From positions 1 to 22,686 of the forward strand of contig SGPM01000396.1 in NCBI GenBank assembly GCA_004802725.1: a stretch of 22,686 bases of DNA, read 5' to 3'. The position numbers and the translations under genes are program-made. Every line of letters begins with the position of its first letter. The first letter of the stretch is position 1. Origin of the DNA: Antrodiella citrinella (lineage: Eukaryota > Basidiomycota > Agaricomycetes > Polyporales > Steccherinaceae). Positions 1 through 9,207 of the stretch are shown one piece after another. Under the pieces are notes generated by a model, which saw nothing but the letters and a program-made list of their open reading frames with translations, ran no database searches and had not been told where the DNA came from.

Positions 1-2522
1 CTCTAGGCAACGAGTTCTTGATCAACTTGATCGATTCGCCCGGTCACGTCGATTTCTCCTCGGAAGTCACTGCTGCTCTCCGTGTCACCGATGGTGCACT
101 CGTCGTCGTCGACTGTGTCGAAGGTGTCTGCGTACAAACGGAGACGGTTCTGCGACAGGCCCTCACCGAGCGTATCAAGCCCGTCTGTATTATCAACAAA
201 GTCGACAGAGCGCTGCTCGAGTTGCAGGTCAATAAGGAGGAACTCTACCAGTCCTTCCGCCGTACCATCGAGGACGTCAATGTCATCATCTCGACGTATC
301 ACGACGAGAAGCTCGGTGATGTCCAGGTCTACCCCGACAAAGGTACCATCGCTTTCGGTTCCGGTCTCCACGGCTGGGCTTTCACTCTCCGTCAGTTCGC
401 CAACCGTTACGCCAAGAAGTTCGGTGTGGATAAGGAGAAGATGATGGCGAAGCTCTGGGGCGATAACTTCTTCAACCCGGCCACCCGCAAGTGGTCGAGC
501 AAGGGTAACGACGCCGATGGAAAGCTGCTCGAACGTGCCTTCAACATGTTCGTTCTCGACCCCATCTTCAAGGTCTTCGACGCCGTCATGAACTTCAAGA
601 AGGATGCGATCGGTCCCATGCTTGAGAAGCTTGACGTCAAGCTGGCTCAGGACGAGCGTGATCTCGAGGGCAAGGCTCTGCTCAAGGTGATCATGCGCAA
701 GTTTTTGCCCGCTGGTGACTCCCTCCTGGAGATGATAGTCATCAACCTCCCGTCCCCCGCCACCGCGCAGCGTTACCGTGTCGAGACTCTCTATGAGGGA
801 CCCATGGACGACGAGTCGGCCATTGGTATCCGTGACTGCGACCCCAAAGGTCCTCTTGTCCTGTACGTCTCCAAGATGGTACCCACCTCCGATAAGGGCC
901 GTTTCTACGCCTTCGGTCGTGTGTTCTCTGGAACGGTCCGTGCAGGCCTTAGGGTCCGTATCCAGGGACCCAATTATTTGCCGGGAAAGAAGGACGACTT
1001 GTTCGTCAAGGCTGTTCAGCGTACGGTTCTCATGATGGGTGGCTCTGTCGAGCCTATTGAGGATTGCCCGTCCGGTAACATCGTCGGTCTCGTTGGTATT
1101 GACCAGTTCTTGCTCAAGAGCGGTACCCTCACTACCTCCGAGACCGCCCACAACATGAAGGTCATGAAGTTTTCCGTTTCCCCCGTCGTGCAAATAGCCG
1201 TCGAGGTCAAGAACCCCACCGATCTGCCTAAGCTCGTCGAAGGTCTGAAGCGTCTCTCGAAGTCCGATCCCTGTGTGCAATCATGGATCAATGAAACCGG
1301 TGAGCACATCGTCGCTGGGGTTGGTGAGCTTCACTTGGAAATCTGCTTGAAAGTCGGTGTACGTAGCTTTTGATCAATCGTCTGTTGCTTACCCGACTGT
1401 GTGTAGGATCTGGAAGATGATCACGCCGGTGTCCCTCTCAAGAAGTCCGACCCACTCGTTCCCTACTGTGAGACCGTCAAGGCCGAGTCCTCCATTGTTG
1501 CGTCATCGAAGTCACAGAACAAGCACAATCGTCTCTATGCCAAGGCTCTACCCATCGATGAGGAGCTCACTCAAGCCATTGAGACTGGCAGGATCAGCGC
1601 CAGGGACGATTACAAGATTCGTGCTCGTTCGCTGGCTGACGACTTCGGTTGGGATGTTAGCGATGCTCGTAAGATCTGGTGTTTCGGTCCCGACACCACT
1701 GGTCCCAACTTGCTCGTTGATGCGACCAAGGGTGTTCAGTACTTGAACGAGATCAAGGATTCTTGTGTTGCTGCGTTCCAGTGGGCGACCAAGGAAGGTG
1801 TCTGCGCTGAGGAGAATATGCGTGGTGTCCGCATCAACATCCTCGATGTTACGGTACGTATACGACATATTTTCTGAACGGGGTCTTACTGACCAGACTC
1901 TGTAGCTCCACACTGATGCCATCCATCGTGGTGGCGGACAGCTCATCCCCACATGTCGTCGTGTCACCTACGCCGCTTGCTTGCTCGCCACTCCCGGTCT
2001 CCAGGAGCCCGTCTACCTTGGTACGTGCCACATATTCAGAAGCAGGATCAGCCGCTAACATATCTATAGTTGAGATCCAGTGCCCAGAGAGTGCGATGGG
2101 AGGTGTCTACTCTGTCCTCAGCAAGCGTCGGGGCCATGTCTTCAGCGAAGAGCAGAGGCTTGGAACTCCCATGTTCACTATCAAGGCTTACCTCCCTGTC
2201 ATGGAGTCCTTCGGTTTCAACGGTGACCTCCGTGCCGCGACCGGTGGTCAGGCCTTCCCCCAGATGGTGTTCGATCACTGGAATTTGCTCAATGGCAGTA
2301 AGCATCTATCTGCCACTTGACATAACTAAACATTTGACATCGTACTTCCTCAGGCCCTCTTGATAAGGGCAGCAAGATTGAGGAAATCGTCAGGAATATC
2401 CGTATTCGCAAGGGTCTTGCGGTAAGCTCTACTGTCTCTCTCCGTCGTCAGTCCCTCTAAACTAAATTCGCATCTCACAGCCCGATATCCCCCCTCTAGA
2501 CACCTACTATGACAAGTTGTAA
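1..2522 (+). CDS. EFT1: Translation elongation factor 2 (eEF2), 5' partial
   Basis: GTPase that translocates peptidyl-tRNA on the cytosolic ribosome. The window opens inside the G domain: the G3 motif DSPGH, then NKVD (G4), and the long conserved eEF2 body follow; the P-loop exon lies upstream of the window. Bases 1-6 (ctctag) look like the tail of an intron, with coding resuming at the Gly-Asn-Glu-Phe-Leu segment. Introns inferred at 1353 or 1359-1406, 1854-1905, 2021-2069, 2298-2353 and 2422-2480. The diphthamide loop DAIHRGGGQ is intact, its modified His codon being 1924-1926. The protein ends in the usual Tyr-Tyr-Asp-Lys-Leu, stop 2520-2522. Codon choice is strongly C-ending, as expected of a very highly expressed gene. 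Identity is certain; only the first internal donor site is ambiguous (see findings). Confidence 0.98.
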
Positions 2523-3400
2523 GCCAAGGACGTATACGACAATTCTCCAATTGTGCTGGCGCACCCTTTCATCGTTATAATTTAACACCTCGTTGTATCC
2601 ATACTATCTCATCGCATCATCCGGAACGACTTCATGTCTAACAGTTTCTCTTGTACATCACGATGTGCTTTAGTCGATGGAATTTACGACTTTCTATGCC
2701 TCTGACGTTGGCGTGACCTCTTGATGTTCGGGGAATCATGTCTTCCGCCTGCACTGAAAAATCCCATACGAGGGTCATTATCATACCCTCGTTTTGAAGC
2801 ATGGGAAGCCGTACCTGGAAACCAGACGTTCGCAGGTCATATTCCTCACGGGCTCGGACTGAGGCTATATAGCGAATACTGGACTGAATATCTTGTGGCC
2901 TAGACGTATGCAGTCGGTGGACTCAAATGCATGAGAGAATGGCTGCCGGAAGTGTCGCTTGTCGTAGTGCACGTCGTCCATCACTACGACACGTCCTCAA
3001 CATCATTATCATGGACAGATGCTGAGAGGCCTCCGGAACACTGCAGCAACTTATCTCGGACAGTCCTCGCGCAACGGACTTGTCTGACCAGACGTCCTCT
3101 TTCGTTGTCATCCTCGTCCTTCTCGAAGGCATACTTGTACATCTAGGACTATGAAGTCACCCGGCATAACAGGATTAGACGATGGACAGTTCCTTGCGGA
3201 GATGCATCTCATTCGGCGGGGTCGCTCACGTCGCGCTGAATCAGTCTCAGCGGTGATGTCTGTATTCCAAGAAGCTGGTGCAGGAAGAGGTGCTTTCGGG
3301 CGGGCGTGGGGACACAGAGGAGATTGTAAACGGATTGCATAACTGAGCGCGGCAAGCAGACAAAACATGAAGAGGACATATCAAATCACCACGAAGGTGG
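2523..3400. other. Gene-poor interval between eEF2 and the PAP2 gene
   Basis: Two 3' ends face each other here. The first bases are the eEF2 3' UTR (an AT-rich ataattta at about 2576). A TATA-like ctatata occurs near 2868, without a convincing coding region after it. Short frames on both strands (up to 86 codons) show no family resemblance, no splice-consistent extension and no amphipathic or domain pattern, so I call no gene. No tRNA or repeat was recognised. Confidence 0.5.
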
Positions 3401-4069
3401 TCACCAGATCATATATGTTTTCTCGAAGCTCGTGCCGTGGCTGCTGCCTACACGTGTCCACAATTGAAACCAGAGTGGCGCGAGCGCGATGCCATGAGCA
3501 GATCCGACCAAGACCTGTGGCCAAGTATGATGTCCCAGCCAAAGACGCGATATAGCAATGGTGGCCGCCCATGGGACGATGATGAGAGGGGGTAGGATAC
3601 GTGTCCATTGGCTTTGAGGAAACGACGCGTGTATCGGAAGGTAAGCGGAGGCCAAGAGGGCGTATACTGCATAATATGCGATGACAGCGGAATGTGTGCT
3701 GGGCATGCTGCAAGATCGTGAGGTAAGTGAATAAATTTGAATGAGCAGAGGCTTGTTGGGGCTTTACCCGAAATCTTTCTTCTGTTTGCCAGGTAGAGGA
3801 TTCAGAGGGCGTGGTTGACGGAACGCTTTCTTCATGAGCTTCACCATCCTTGAACAAACGACAGCCCCTGCTGCAAAATACAGAATTGCAGCCGAACGTG
3901 TATAAAGGATGGTGCACGCCGTCAAGGATGTGACGACTATGTTTGTCTGATTACAAGACGTGAATTGGATCAGCGCGGCTCATGTTGTTTTACTAAGCCA
4001 TACCTCCTCGAACAGAATCCGTATGAGAGACCAGGTAGGTCTTGTGGGCACATGTTCCTTGCCGTCCAT
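3401..4069 (-). CDS. PAP2-family membrane phosphatase (dolichyldiphosphatase-like)
   Basis: Predicted 183-residue integral membrane lipid phosphatase, three exons on the minus strand: 4069-4004, 3946-3768 and 3707-3401, with introns 4003-3947 and 3767-3708. The PAP2 signature is complete once spliced: motif 1 KKAFRQPRP, motif 2 GMPSTHS (the Gly codon is split by intron 2) and motif 3 SRLWLGHHTW. The HTWxQVxxG context resembles dolichyldiphosphatases (CAX4/DOLPP1), which recycle dolichyl diphosphate in the ER, but the protein is shorter than CAX4 and its N-terminal region differs, so the substrate is an inference. Several hydrophobic segments flank the motifs. The ATG at 4069 is preceded by an in-frame stop about 35 bases upstream, which fixes the start unless another exon exists. 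Divergently transcribed from the PLC-like gene. Confidence 0.85.
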
Positions 4070-4351
4070 TGTTTTGTCTGAACACAAGAACAAGAACGGA
4101 AACTAGTGGTGCCAAGATGCCGTCGATCTTGTATTGACCAATAGGCAACGGGCGCCTGATGAGGCTATTGAGATGAGTACTGCGGCGGCTTCTTCGCTTG
4201 GGACGCACTGGCAGAGCCTCATAGACTGAGCTTCATTCTTGCATCCCTCCTCTCACCATCCACCCATCTCCTCGGTACATTCCAGAGGGTCGTCGCACAT
4301 TCTTTCCCTTCTTGCTTGCTTCATTTTCCACAACTACTACTCCTTCCAGTC
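4070..4351. promoter_or_regulatory. Shared divergent promoter region
   Basis: The 282 bases between the start codons of the minus-strand PAP2 gene and the plus-strand PLC-like gene must hold both promoters. The 3' half (about 4240-4351) is C/T-rich on the plus strand, typical of a fungal leader. No clear TATA box was seen. Confidence 0.55.
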
Positions 4352-5938
4352 ATGAACATTTCTAGACTACTGACGCAGGCCGTCCTTTCATTGGCCTTTT
4401 TCACGTCCACCAGCTTGCTTGCTCATGCCGCACACGTTCAGCGTCGTGCTACTGTCTGTAACGGACATGCAGAGGTGCGTTTTCTTCCTTGAGTCCTTCT
4501 ACTTTGATTTGACCTAGTGCATCCTAGCTTTGTGACAGAGGATACGGCAATGTTACTGTGCGTACCCGATTTTGGAAGGGATATCGTCCCATACACTTCG
4601 GTCGGGATGCTGAGCTCTCGACATCCAGTTCGTGGGCGCGCACAATTCATATGCTGTCGGAACGAACAACTGTGAGTTGCACGCCGTCTGTACGCCCGCG
4701 ATTCGCGCTCATACAGTATATCAGTGTTCACGAATCAAGATTACGATGGTATGCTTATTGCATGTCGTCGACATCTCTCACAAAATACTCAAGTCACCTC
4801 CCTAGTTACACAACAACTGACCGATGGAATACGAATGCTACAGATGCAAGCACACAACTCTAGCGGTGACATACATCTATGCCATACAGCCTGCGTAAGT
4901 CGCCGCACCAAACGCCTTCCGTTCGTCCCTCAATTTTCTTGCAGTCTCTCCAAGATGGGGGATTACTCTCAGACTACTTGGGCAAAGGTGAGCAAGACAG
5001 CATATTTATCAAGCTGTTCACTGACGTTCCGACTGTACAGTGTCGACCTGGATGGGTGCTAATCCAAACGAGGGTGAGCATGGCTAACATTGCTATGTCT
5101 CGCAAATCTAATTGAGACATAGTGGTGACACTGCTCATCGTCAACTCTGACAACCTGCCTGCTACCCAGTTTGACGCGGCCTTCAAATCTGCTGGACTCG
5201 ACACTATGTCTTTCGCACCGGCTTCGGCTGCACTGCCCCAGAGCGGATGGCCAACCCTCGGATCGTTGATCGACTCAGGCAAACCACTGGTCTCGTTCCT
5301 GACCACCACAGCTGACTTCAACAGCGTCCCATACCTGATCGACGGTCTGTCACCTTCGCACTGCGCTATCTCTCGGCTGGCCTGACTGACACTTACACTA
5401 GAATTCACGAACATCTGGGAAACAGCCTTCGACGTCACAGATACCACTTTTGACTGTAATGTCAACAGGTCAAACGGCAACCCGGATACGCAGATGTTCC
5501 TCATCAATCATTTCCTTGATTCACCGGTGGCCGGTATTGCAGCGCTCCCCGCTCCTGACAAAAGCGCTGCCAACGTCACCAACGCTGTGTCTGGGGTCGG
5601 ATCCTTGGGTCAGCAAGTCGACACATGTATAGATGCACACGGTAGAGACCCTAACTTTATGTTGGTGGACGTGAGTGATTTTCTTCATCTGCAGTGGTCA
5701 ATGTTGACCACCCTGAAAAAAGTTCTATGAGTTTGGAGGCGGCTCTGTATTTTCGGTAGCCGCCACTGCAAATGGCGTTACTTACGCTCCCACAACACCC
5801 ATTGCAACACCTATCCCTGATGGAGGATCCTCCTCCAATAGCAGCAGCGGCCAGAGTTCGTCTGGTCTACGTATTGCGACTGGCACATCGTTTACAGTGG
5901 TAACTGCTATGCTGTTAGGTCTCTCGTTGACTGCATGA
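4352..5938 (+). CDS. Secreted GPI-anchored PLC-like phosphodiesterase
   Basis: Predicted 367-residue TIM-barrel protein of the PI-PLC X-like superfamily. Residues 1-27 form a signal peptide, followed by a dibasic RR at 31-32 that could be a Kex2 site. GAHNS carries His56 and the segment IHLCH carries His104; the 48-residue spacing matches the two catalytic histidines of the superfamily. A Ser-rich linker and a hydrophobic C-terminus (AMLLGLSLTA) suggest a GPI anchor at the cell surface. Ten exons are separated by nine introns: 4475-4527, 4558-4628, 4672-4724, 4749-4793, 4895-4944, 4988-5040, 5074-5122, 5345-5401 and 5671-5722. Some exons are only 24-33 nt, and every junction keeps the frame. 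True substrate unknown; many fungal members are uncharacterised. Confidence 0.9.
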
Positions 5939-6221
5939 GCTATGCCGCTACCACACTGCCCCTGTTCATCATGATTGACATTGCTTTGCCATCGCAAGCT
6001 TATCTACATCTTAGCCGTAACATGTGCTGTATCTACGACTCGCCGCCATCACTGGACTCTAGTTTCATTAGCAGAGTCATTTGCTGTGACGTGACAGACG
6101 CGTGACCATAGCCCTACATAGCACTGATACACAGACCGTCGCGACTCTTTCCACTTGAAATGCACGCCCGTAGGTGCAAAAACACGCCAAACGTTTTGCC
6201 CCCTCTACACTTTCGCTAGAA
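5939..6221. other. Intergenic region upstream of the FAR1-type gene
   Basis: Contains a bZIP/CRE-like core TGACGTGAC near 6088 and one ACGCGT at 6098-6103, both on the strand of the downstream gene. Single copies of such short motifs are weak evidence. It also contains a short upstream ORF, listed separately. Confidence 0.4.
6160..6219 (+). other. Upstream ORF of the FAR1-type gene
   Basis: ATG at 6160 opens a 19-codon frame whose TAG (6217-6219) lies two bases before the main ATG at 6222, in a different frame. If transcribed, ribosomes terminating here would be next to the main start, so it could modulate translation. Whether the mRNA starts upstream of 6160 is not known. Confidence 0.4.
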
Positions 6222-7397
6222 ATGAGCTTTCAGCACTTCAGGATTCAATCGCATCACAGTCTCGGCCAACCGACGAACCAACCTGGGCCCTCGGGTTCAG
6301 CTTCTTCACTCTCACAAGCTTTAGGTCACAATCAGCCTGTAGGCCCGACGCCAACTATTGTACAAGGTTTCCAGCTGGAATCTATCTCTAATGGCGTCAA
6401 GAAGGGCCCATATGGATCTGGGGACATCGATGATGGATACACCCTCGTATTTGAAACAATGGACGCGTTCCAAGAGTGGAGACGGGCCGAGGAGGAAGAG
6501 AAGACGGTGGAGTTCGTGAAAGGGGACACCCATGGCTCGAAGGCCGTCCCCCCGCGTTTCAAAGACCACACAAAGCTGGTGTGTGCGCGGCATTCGAGGA
6601 GCGGGAGGAAGAAGTACGTGAAGAAGTACCCTGAGAGGGTGAGGAAGGTCCCCAGCCGTAAGGTCAGACGCGTTTTCATTTGTGCAACGGGATTGACCTC
6701 AGTTGAAGACAGATTGAGGGCCTTGGGTGTCCTGCATCTATCAGCTACAAGACCTATTTTGATAGCGACGAAGTGAGGGCATGTTGTACGTGACTTTCTT
6801 TGACGGAATCAGTGACCGCTTCTAAATTGATCTTTCGTCGTAGACGTTTCGGAGCACTCACACGAGATTGGGATGGCAAACCTTCCTTTTACTAAGAAGG
6901 GTCGGAAGGCTCAAGCTGAGCAAGCACGCGCAAGAGGCCTTCCGTCTATAGCCGCGTCCGAAGACACGGACCAGTCTGTCACTCCGCCAGCTATGGCTGC
7001 ACACATGAACGCAGTAGCCGGTCCATCCAACATCGTACCCCGTATGACTGCATCTCCTGTCGCCCATACGCCGATGCAAATGCCCACACCTACACGGCCG
7101 TCTACTACCCAGTTGCAGCATCCGCAATTCCAACACGCCGTCTCCATGGCGGCCCCAATCCCTCCTCCACAACCCACGCATGTGGATATGTCGCAGGAGA
7201 GATGGGACAGGATGTCTGTGTTGTTTCAGAATATACGAGCACACGCCCGCGGATTCGAGTACCCTGGCGGGTCGGTGGCTGCTCTCGAGAGCGTGCTCAT
7301 CCGTCTGTATTTGGAGAGTCCTGTTGTAGGCGTGGATGGAAGCACTCACGGTGGTTCTGGATTGAACATGGGTGGTATGGGCGGCGTTGGGACGTAG
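6222..7397 (+). CDS. FAR1-type (WRKY-GCM1 zinc-finger) DNA-binding protein
   Basis: Predicted 355-residue nuclear protein with exons 6222-6662, 6713-6785 and 6844-7397. Residues about 75-180 form a FAR1-like DNA-binding domain: an aromatic/acidic lead-in, then KLVCARH (Cys121), a Lys/Arg-rich stretch, Cys153 in GLGCPASIS, and SEHSHE (His176, His178). The second Cys and first His are 22 residues apart, as in WRKY-GCM1 zinc fingers. The fold only becomes complete after removal of both introns, which supports the model. FAR1 domains are related to Mutator-like transposase N-termini, but no transposase domain or transposon ends are seen here. The middle is rich in Met, Pro and Gln; a short conserved-looking helix (RWDRMSVLFQNIR) and a Gly-rich tail close the protein. 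Likely a transcription factor; targets unknown. Confidence 0.8.
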
Positions 7398-7786
7398 TAA
7401 TTTATTTTTTCTCTCATCTGGACTCATCTTCTGATTTTGTTGCATGGACTAACGACGATTTTGCTGCTCTTATTTTATTTGTCTCGGAACCTTTGAGCAC
7501 TCACTTATTCGCGCTAACCTCTTCACGTATAGTAGTAATCGCGAGCTATTTTGTTGCTTTTTATATCTAGTCTACTGGTTTTCTTCTTGAGGATCGAATA
7601 AATATAGCTCCTCCGAATCCTTTCTTTCTCGACGTCGATCTGTTTTGTAGATCTCGATCTGACCGTGAGCGTCTTGAGTTCAGTCCGTCGGCTCCGGTTT
7701 GTCTTCGGTTTCTTACCTCCTCTTCCTGGCAAAGGACCAACTCACTCCCCTTTTGGATCATCTTTCTGTCATCCACGCATTACAAG
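7398..7786. other. Intergenic region, FAR1-type gene to UTP11
   Basis: Holds the 3' UTR of the FAR1-type gene, with a canonical AATAAA at 7597-7602, about 200 bases after the stop. It is followed by a C/T-rich stretch that should be the UTP11 promoter and leader. No coding region is supported. Confidence 0.5.
7597..7602 (+). terminator. AATAAA polyadenylation-like signal
   Basis: Exact AATAAA hexamer between the FAR1-type stop (7397) and the UTP11 start (7787), in a T-rich setting. Fungal polyadenylation signals are loose, so the assignment is tentative. Confidence 0.4.
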
Positions 7787-9002
7787 ATGTCTTCCCTACG
7801 GAATTCAGTACACAGGCGTAACCACAAAGAGCGTTCGCAACTCGCGCATCGCTCACGACTAGGCATCCTCGAAAAGCACAAAGACTATGTTCTGCGCGCC
7901 CAGGATTACCACTCAAAACGAGACCGTCTTACTCGCCTGAAGCAGAAGGCGGCGGAGAGGAATAAGGATGAGTTCTACTTCTCGATGCATAAGCAGCGGA
8001 CGGAGGTATGTCCTCCAGTAGGCTTTCTGTGTCAGGTGGCAGCTAAGCATGTGGTTCAATCTTTTTAGAAAGGTGTACACGTTCAGGACCGGGGCAATGA
8101 ATCGTTACCAATAGACTTTGTGAAGATATTGAAGTCGCAGGACGAGAATTATATCCGTACAACGAGATTAGCGGGCTTGAAGGTACGTTCCTTCATTCAT
8201 GTGGTTCCTTTCATGCGTTTACCGCTTCAAACAGAAAATTGACAGGATAAAAGGAAATCTCAGCACTATCGCTGATCTTCTCGGGTCCGCATCTCTGGAC
8301 GGAGATGAAGATGGTCAGGAGAACGGGTTGGAGGAGAGTGAAGTGGAGATTCTGCGTAGTGCAGGGATCATCGCGGAGCCAACGTCCACCCAAGGACGCT
8401 CGAAATCAGTGAGGCGCAAAACGAAGCATATTTTATTCGCAGAGTCAGACGAGCAAGGTGAGCTTCTTTTGATCCTCCAGGGAACACACGTATCTGAAAC
8501 TAGGTCCAGTGCAGCAACTGGCTACCACATCCCGTACAAGCATTTCTGACGTTCCGGTCAAGTCCTCTGCGCCGGAACCGGGTCCCTTCGATCTGGGTTG
8601 GAAGGTAGTTGACAGCGACAAGAAAGGGAAGCGGAAGAGTGCGACGAGTGAAGCTGGTGTAGATAGCAGTGGAAAAGTCCAGCAACAGCAAGCAGAGGCG
8701 CGAGTACGCATGTCCCCTGTCTCTCCGAATTTCATAATCTCACGAATCTACAGGAACATCGCTCTCAATTGCTGAAAGAGCTTTCGGCTCGCCTGAACCG
8801 AGACCAACAACTGCGGTATGCCGAGCGAGAGCTTGAGATGCAGAAGCTGCTCATGGGTAAAGGCGGGTCTCGCAAGCTTGCGGGTGTTGAGAAGGTGGAA
8901 GACGAGGACGAGGGGGACGAGGGACGGAGCCTTCGGAAGAAGGTGGACGAAAAGACATGGAAACCGCGGGTGTACAAGTGGCGACTGGAGAGGAAGCGGT
9001 GA
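7787..9002 (+). CDS. UTP11: U3 snoRNP protein UTP11
   Basis: Component of the small-subunit processome that acts in the nucleolus on 18S pre-rRNA processing. The N-terminus carries the family hallmark [24 protein letters not shown], then [13 protein letters not shown] and the GVHVQDRG segment; the C-terminus ends with [13 protein letters not shown]. Exons 7787-8005, 8069-8182, 8235-8457, 8504-8703 and 8754-9002 join in frame to give 334 residues. That is longer than yeast or human UTP11 (about 250); the extra length is an acidic and Ser/Gln-rich insert in the middle (roughly residues 130-250). The C-terminal third is a highly charged, probably coiled, region. The ATG at 7787 matches the conserved family start. 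The next gene begins only 205 bases after the stop. Confidence 0.96.
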
Positions 9003-9005
9003 GCT

Positions 9006-9090
9006 GCAGCGTAGTCACAGGCAGCATAGTCACGGGCAGCGTAGTCACAGGCAGCGTAGTCACAGGCAGCGTAGTCACAGGCAGCGTAGT
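9006..9090. repeat. 15-bp tandem repeat, about 5.7 copies
   Basis: Unit GCAGCGTAGTCACAG, at 9006-9020, 9021-9035 (two mismatches), 9036-9050, 9051-9065, 9066-9080 and a partial copy 9081-9090. The array starts three bases after the UTP11 stop codon and lies within the 205-base gap before the LSB5-like gene, so it is probably in the UTP11 3' UTR and/or the next promoter. Confidence 0.95.
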
Positions 9091-9207
9091 CCATCAGATC
9101 TGCGACGTCATTACACATGGGCGTCTACTCACCCGTAGCTACCCTGTCTCGACAAGGTCCACTTCTCTTCCTCCGTTACCCCCTCCTCATATCCCAGCGC
9201 ATTCCCC

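Noticed and set aside
3..1280. 425-codon open frame on the minus strand, fully antisense to eEF2
   Set aside because: It mirrors the eEF2 coding exon. The strong C-ending codon bias removes stops from the antisense frame, a known artefact. The product is a Leu/Glu/Asp/Gly-rich string without a domain.
3108..3368. Minus-strand 86-codon frame as a C-terminal exon of the PAP2 gene
   Set aside because: The PAP2 protein already ends naturally after motif 3 with a normal-looking tail, and a joined extension would add low-complexity sequence with no PAP2 character.
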